DNA of 64,000 bases, taken from the NCBI RefSeq assembly GCF_947503415.1, contig NZ_CANNDS010000001.1:1336501-1400500 (forward strand), in the 5' to 3' direction. A program made the translations under genes and the position numbers. The notes beneath the pieces are model-generated. The model saw only the letters and a list, made by a program, of their open reading frames with translations, did no database searches and was not told where the DNA came from. Of this stretch, positions 61,092-64,000 are shown one piece after another (position 1 is the first letter of the stretch; every line of letters begins with the position of its first letter). This DNA is from an uncultured Tateyamaria sp. (lineage in GTDB: Bacteria; Pseudomonadota; Alphaproteobacteria; Rhodobacterales; Rhodobacteraceae).

Positions 61092-62243
61092 ATGGGGCAC
61101 GCCTTTGAAATTGCTGAGTATCGCGGGCGACTGGCGCAGGTGCGGGAGGCCATGGCGCAGGCTGATCTGGACTGCCTTCTGATCACCGACCCGTCGAACA
61201 TGGGGTGGCTGACAGGCTATGACGGCTGGTCCTTCTATGTGCATCAGGGGGTGATCGTGACCCATGATGCGGACCCGCTGTGGTGGGGCCGTCTGCAGGA
61301 TGTGGCCGGTGCGCGGCGCACGACATGGATGGGGGATGGCGGCGCTGTAGGCTACGGCGAACACTACATCCAGACCCCTGCGCGTCACCCGATGGAGGAC
61401 CTCGCCACCCGCCTGACGGGCCGCGTCGGGGTCGAAATGGACAACTACTACTACTCGGCCAAGGCGCATGCGGTGCTGGGGGATGTCGGGCTGGCATTGG
61501 TCGACGCGACCTCGCTTGTGAACTGGTGCCGCGCGGTGAAGTCAGAGACCGAGATCGGGTTTATGCGCAAGGCCGCCCGCATATCCGAAGCGGTGATTGA
61601 CGGCATGGCCGACCGTATCGCGCCGGGTGTGCCCAAGAATGAAGTGGTGGCAGATGCCTACCGCGATGCCATCCGTGGGGTCGGCGGAGACTGGGGTGAC
61701 TACCCGGCCATCGTGCCTTTGGTGCCATCCGGGGCTGATGCGGCGGCCCCACATCTGACATGGAACGGCGACGGCTTCCGGACGGGTGAGGCGACGACCT
61801 TGGAGATCGCGGGCTGCTGCCGCCGCTACCACACGCCGCTGTGCCGGTCCGTCTTCCTCGGTGATCCGCCGGACGAGATGAAACGCGCCGAAGCGGCTGT
61901 GATCGAGGGGCTTGAGGCCGGGATCGAAGCAGCCCGCGCGGGCAATCAGGCGCGGGATGTCGCGGCGTCATTGAACCGCGCATTGAAAAAGGTCGGAATC
62001 GAACGGACCGCCCGGTGCGGCTATCCCATTGGCCTGAGTTACCCGCCCGATTGGGGCGAGCGCACGATATCTTTCCGCGCCGAGGATGATACGGTGCTTG
62101 AGCCCAACATGACCTTCCACTTCATGCCGGGTCTTTGGATGGAGGGGTGGGGTTTGGCGATCACCGAGAGCATCCGCATCACCGAAAGCGGGCCTGCCGA
62201 ATGCCTTTGTGATAGGCCGCGCGGCATGATTGTAAAGCGGTGA
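61092..62243 (+). CDS. M24-family hydrolase, ectoine hydrolase (DoeA/EutD)-like
   Basis: A 383-residue creatinase/aminopeptidase P-fold protein, start at ATG 61092 (a GTG at 61065 is possible). It resembles the ectoine hydrolases closely: DPSNMGWLTGYDGWSFYVHQ, NWCRAVKSETEIGFMRKAARI, GDYPAIVPLVPSGADAAAPHLTW, TLEIAGCCRRYHTPLCRSVFLG and GYPIGLSYPPDWGERT are matching stretches. The usual five M24 metal ligands are not all visible, as in that metal-independent group. No deacetylase (DoeB) or other ectoine genes are present, so the substrate could be a related amide. Confidence 0.87.
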   Translation: MGHAFEIAEYRGRLAQVREAMAQADLDCLLITDPSNMGWLTGYDGWSFYVHQGVIVTHDADPLWWGRLQDVAGARRTTWMGDGGAVGYGEHYIQTPARHPMEDLATRLTGRVGVEMDNYYYSAKAHAVLGDVGLALVDATSLVNWCRAVKSETEIGFMRKAARISEAVIDGMADRIAPGVPKNEVVADAYRDAIRGVGGDWGDYPAIVPLVPSGADAAAPHLTWNGDGFRTGEATTLEIAGCCRRYHTPLCRSVFLGDPPDEMKRAEAAVIEGLEAGIEAARAGNQARDVAASLNRALKKVGIERTARCGYPIGLSYPPDWGERTISFRAEDDTVLEPNMTFHFMPGLWMEGWGLAITESIRITESGPAECLCDRPRGMIVKR

Positions 62244-62303
62244 GGGGGGCTGTCTGCCCCCCGGCTTCGCCTCCCCCCGAGGATATTTGTGGCCGAAAGA
62301 AAA
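62244..62303 (+). repeat. Intergenic hairpin-plus-core element, copy 3
   Basis: GGGGGGC (62244-62250) pairs with GCCCCCC (62256-62262), then a spacer, CTCCCCCCGAGGATATTTGT and GGCCGAAAGAAAA. It is the most diverged copy (GAGGATATTTGTGG instead of CGGGATATTTTTGG). It directly follows the M24 gene stop. A second hairpin (GGGGG/TGCC with GGCA/CCCCC, 62305-62330) follows. Confidence 0.72.
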
Positions 62304-62424
62304 TGGGGGATGCCGTTTAAGGCACCCCCCATGGAAAGAAGCTGTGACTTCTCCCGGCACGGTCATCGGCGTCCCCGCCTGTACCGTGCTTCATCAAGAC
62401 CTCATTAAGGTTAATCGACCGTTA

Positions 62425-62474
62425 CTTCTCTTGGCTAAAAATATCCCGGGGAGTGCGAGGGGCAGAGCCCCTCG
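62425..62474 (-). repeat. Intergenic hairpin-plus-core element, copy 4 (inverted)
   Basis: On the minus strand CGAGGGGC pairs with GCCCCTCG (62456-62463/62467-62474), followed by ACTCCCCGGGATATTTTTAG and CCAAGAGAAG. It lies just downstream of the aminotransferase stop, facing copy 3 across the convergent gap. Between them a nested inverted repeat GCACGGT/ACCGTGC (62357-62363/62383-62389) is present. Confidence 0.8.
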
Positions 62475-62490
62475 TGGCGCGACGCATCTG

Positions 62491-63888
62491 TCAGGCGGCC
62501 GGTTTGAGCATGTCGCCGTCTTTCAGCTGGGCATAGCATTCGTCGAGCGCCGTTCGCGCGCGGCGGCCCATCTCTGCAATCTCGTCCGGCGTGATGACCA
62601 GCGGCGGTGAGATCACCATGCGGTCATAGACGTGGCGCATGATCAGGTTGTTCGCAAAGCAGCGTTCGCGGCACATGAACCCGGCGGTGCCAGCGTCCAT
62701 CGCGAACTTGGCGCGGCTGTCCTTGTGCGGGGTCAGGGCAAGCGAGCCCATCATGCCGGTGATCGTCGTCTCACCCACAAGTGGATGATCGGCCAGCCCG
62801 TGCCACATCTCGTGCAGGGCGGGCATGGCGACGTCGCGCACGTGATCCAGTACATTTTCTTCCTCGAGAATACGCAGGTTTTCAAGCGCCACGGCAGCGG
62901 CGACGGGGTGGCCGGAATAGGTATAGCCATGGTTGAACTCGCCCGACCCGATGACCTCTGCCACTTCATCGCACACGACTGACCCGCCGATGGGTTGGTA
63001 ACCTGAGGACAGGCCTTTGGCGATGGTCATGATGTGTGGCTTGATCCCGAGGGTCTGCGAGCCGAACCAGTTGCCGGTGCGCCCGAAACCGCAGATCACT
63101 TCATCCGCGATCAAAAGGACTTCGTATTTGTCACAGATGCGCTGGATTTCAGGCCAGTAGGTCGCGGGCGGGATGATCACGCCGCCTGCGCCCTGAATGG
63201 GTTCTGCGATGAAGGCGGCCACGTTGTCTTCGCCATGTTCGAGAATTGCAACCTCAAGTTGTTTCGCGCGCGAAACACCAAACTCTTCCGGCGTCATGTC
63301 GCCGCCTTCGGCCCACCAGTTGGGTTGGTCGATATGGACAATGCCGGGGATGGGCAGACCACCCTGTGCGTGCATTGCCGTCATGCCGCCCAAGCTGCCG
63401 GACCCCACGGACGAGCCGTGATAGGCGTTCTTGCGGCTGATCAAGATCTGCTTTTCCGGTTTGCCCTTGATCGCCCAGTAGGTGCGGACCATGCGCAGGT
63501 TGGTGTCGTTTGCCTCTGATCCAGAGCCAGCAAAGAAGACATGATTCAGGTCGCCGGGTGCCAGTTCCGCGATTTTTTGGGCCAGCGCGATGGCGGGCAC
63601 GTGGGTCGTCTGGAAAAACGTGTTGTAATAGGGCAGTTCGCGCATCTGGCGGGCGGCCACATCGGCCAATTCACCACGGCCATAGCCGATGTTCACGCAC
63701 CACAAGCCCGCCATGCCATCCAGAATTTCGTTGCCTTCGCTGTCATGCAGGTACACGCCATTGGCCCGCGTGATGACCCGCGCGCCCTTTTCGGCCAACT
63801 CGCCCCCTGCGGTGAACGGGTGCATGTGGTGGGCGGCATCCAGCGCTTGCAGTTCGGCTGTGGGCAGGTGGTTGGTGATGGCGGGCAT
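62491..63888 (-). CDS. Class III aminotransferase, putrescine:pyruvate (SpuC)-like
   Basis: A 465-residue PLP enzyme. The PLP-binding Lys lies in MTIAKGLSSGYQPIGG, preceded by LLIADEVICGFGRTGNWFG (Asp ligand) and the AGSGSEANDTNLRMVRTYW phosphate-binding loop, in pieces. HPFTAGGELAEKGARVITRANG and AAHHMHPFT at the N-terminus match the putrescine/cadaverine-type group (SpuC) more than GABA or beta-alanine transaminases. It likely converts putrescine to 4-aminobutanal, fitting the upstream PotABCD-like importer. Confidence 0.9.
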   Translation of the reverse strand: MPAITNHLPTAELQALDAAHHMHPFTAGGELAEKGARVITRANGVYLHDSEGNEILDGMAGLWCVNIGYGRGELADVAARQMRELPYYNTFFQTTHVPAIALAQKIAELAPGDLNHVFFAGSGSEANDTNLRMVRTYWAIKGKPEKQILISRKNAYHGSSVGSGSLGGMTAMHAQGGLPIPGIVHIDQPNWWAEGGDMTPEEFGVSRAKQLEVAILEHGEDNVAAFIAEPIQGAGGVIIPPATYWPEIQRICDKYEVLLIADEVICGFGRTGNWFGSQTLGIKPHIMTIAKGLSSGYQPIGGSVVCDEVAEVIGSGEFNHGYTYSGHPVAAAVALENLRILEEENVLDHVRDVAMPALHEMWHGLADHPLVGETTITGMMGSLALTPHKDSRAKFAMDAGTAGFMCRERCFANNLIMRHVYDRMVISPPLVITPDEIAEMGRRARTALDECYAQLKDGDMLKPAA

Positions 63889-63946
63889 GGAGACCTCGGG
63901 CGGTTGAACAACGTGCTGACAATATGGGCAAAGGCGCAGCCGTCAA

Positions 63947-63970
63947 TCCAGCATCTGCAATCCTGCTGGA
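63947..63970. promoter_or_regulatory. Candidate operator upstream of the aminotransferase gene
   Basis: TCCAGCA (63947-63953) and TGCTGGA (63964-63970) form a perfect 7-bp inverted repeat with a 10-nt spacer, about 60-80 nt upstream of the aminotransferase start, where a repressor or activator would bind. The gene further upstream lies outside the window. Confidence 0.45.
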
Positions 63971-64000
63971 CGCATGGTGCAAAACTTGTTTTCATGCGCG

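Noticed and set aside
1-64000. CRISPR arrays, insertion sequences, phage genes, defence islands and toxin-antitoxin pairs.
   Set aside because: I looked for direct repeats with regular spacing, transposase and integrase motifs and small gene pairs; none were found. The only dispersed repeats are the short intergenic elements.

Overview
The window looks like chromosomal DNA from a GC-rich alphaproteobacterium of the Roseobacter/Rhodobacteraceae group. The reasons are the overall gene complement (a complex I NDUFA9-like protein, GFA-family proteins, Hint_2 and choice-of-anchor L proteins, a split gltD/gltB locus, a PotABCD-like transporter beside a SpuC-like transaminase), frequent TTG/GTG starts, and a recurring intergenic element (inverted repeat plus CCCGGGATATTTTTGGCC). 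This is inference; no 16S rRNA gene is present. I see no prophage, insertion sequence, CRISPR array or toxin-antitoxin pair. The window is dense, mostly housekeeping and accessory metabolism.

Layout. 1-5908 (minus): a tightly overlapping operon with an NMT1/THI5-type ABC transporter, a CodA-like amidohydrolase lacking the cytosine-recognising Gln, a FAD-linked oxidase and a flavodoxin-fold reductase; it probably imports and degrades a heterocyclic compound. 6275-12369: a DEAD-box helicase with a long basic tail, a membrane class III nucleotide cyclase, an SDR with an apparent Tat signal, a SnoaL-like protein and a LysR regulator. 12468-15480: a DMT exporter whose reading frame runs through a convergent tRNA-Leu(CAG) gene, an NDUFA9-like protein and UppP. 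15692-23091: glutamate synthase with gltD first, three tandem GFA-family genes, then gltB. 23095-28978: a small conserved-looking ORF, a periplasmic SGNH hydrolase, MtgA, a GST, QueG, a HyuA-like protein and a 57-residue DUF1328 protein.

29049-30644: oxidative-damage repair (msrA, a zinc-less msrB, an exported glutathione peroxidase). 30641-36730: a minus-strand cell-surface polysaccharide group (Wzi-like outer-membrane protein, WbpM/CapD-like dehydratase, phosphoglycosyl transferase, epimerase, GT4). 36783-40938: a GlxA-type regulator, a monothiol thioredoxin-like protein, a second DMT transporter, a DUF3179 protein and an HU protein with a clear terminator. 41069-45247: amn-ade purine pair (AMP to adenine to hypoxanthine) and a class II aldolase. 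45359-48033: two overlapping Hint-domain genes, one with catalytic residues and one apparently without.

48275-52695: dapE, a GNAT, a TIGR04282-like glycosyltransferase and RNase R, nearly all overlapping. 52692-55613: a GST divergent from a YafY/WYL regulator with a near-perfect palindrome between them, then an MltB-type lytic transglycosylase. 55704-63888: a polyamine-type ABC operon (potA-potD-DUF1330-potB-potC, with a PotB carrying an about 270-residue periplasmic insertion), an ectoine-hydrolase-like M24 protein and a putrescine-type aminotransferase.

The best candidates for something undescribed are the heterocycle operon, the gltD-GFA3-gltB arrangement, the catalytic/degenerate Hint pair, the PotB insertion, the tRNA/DMT overlap and the dispersed intergenic element.
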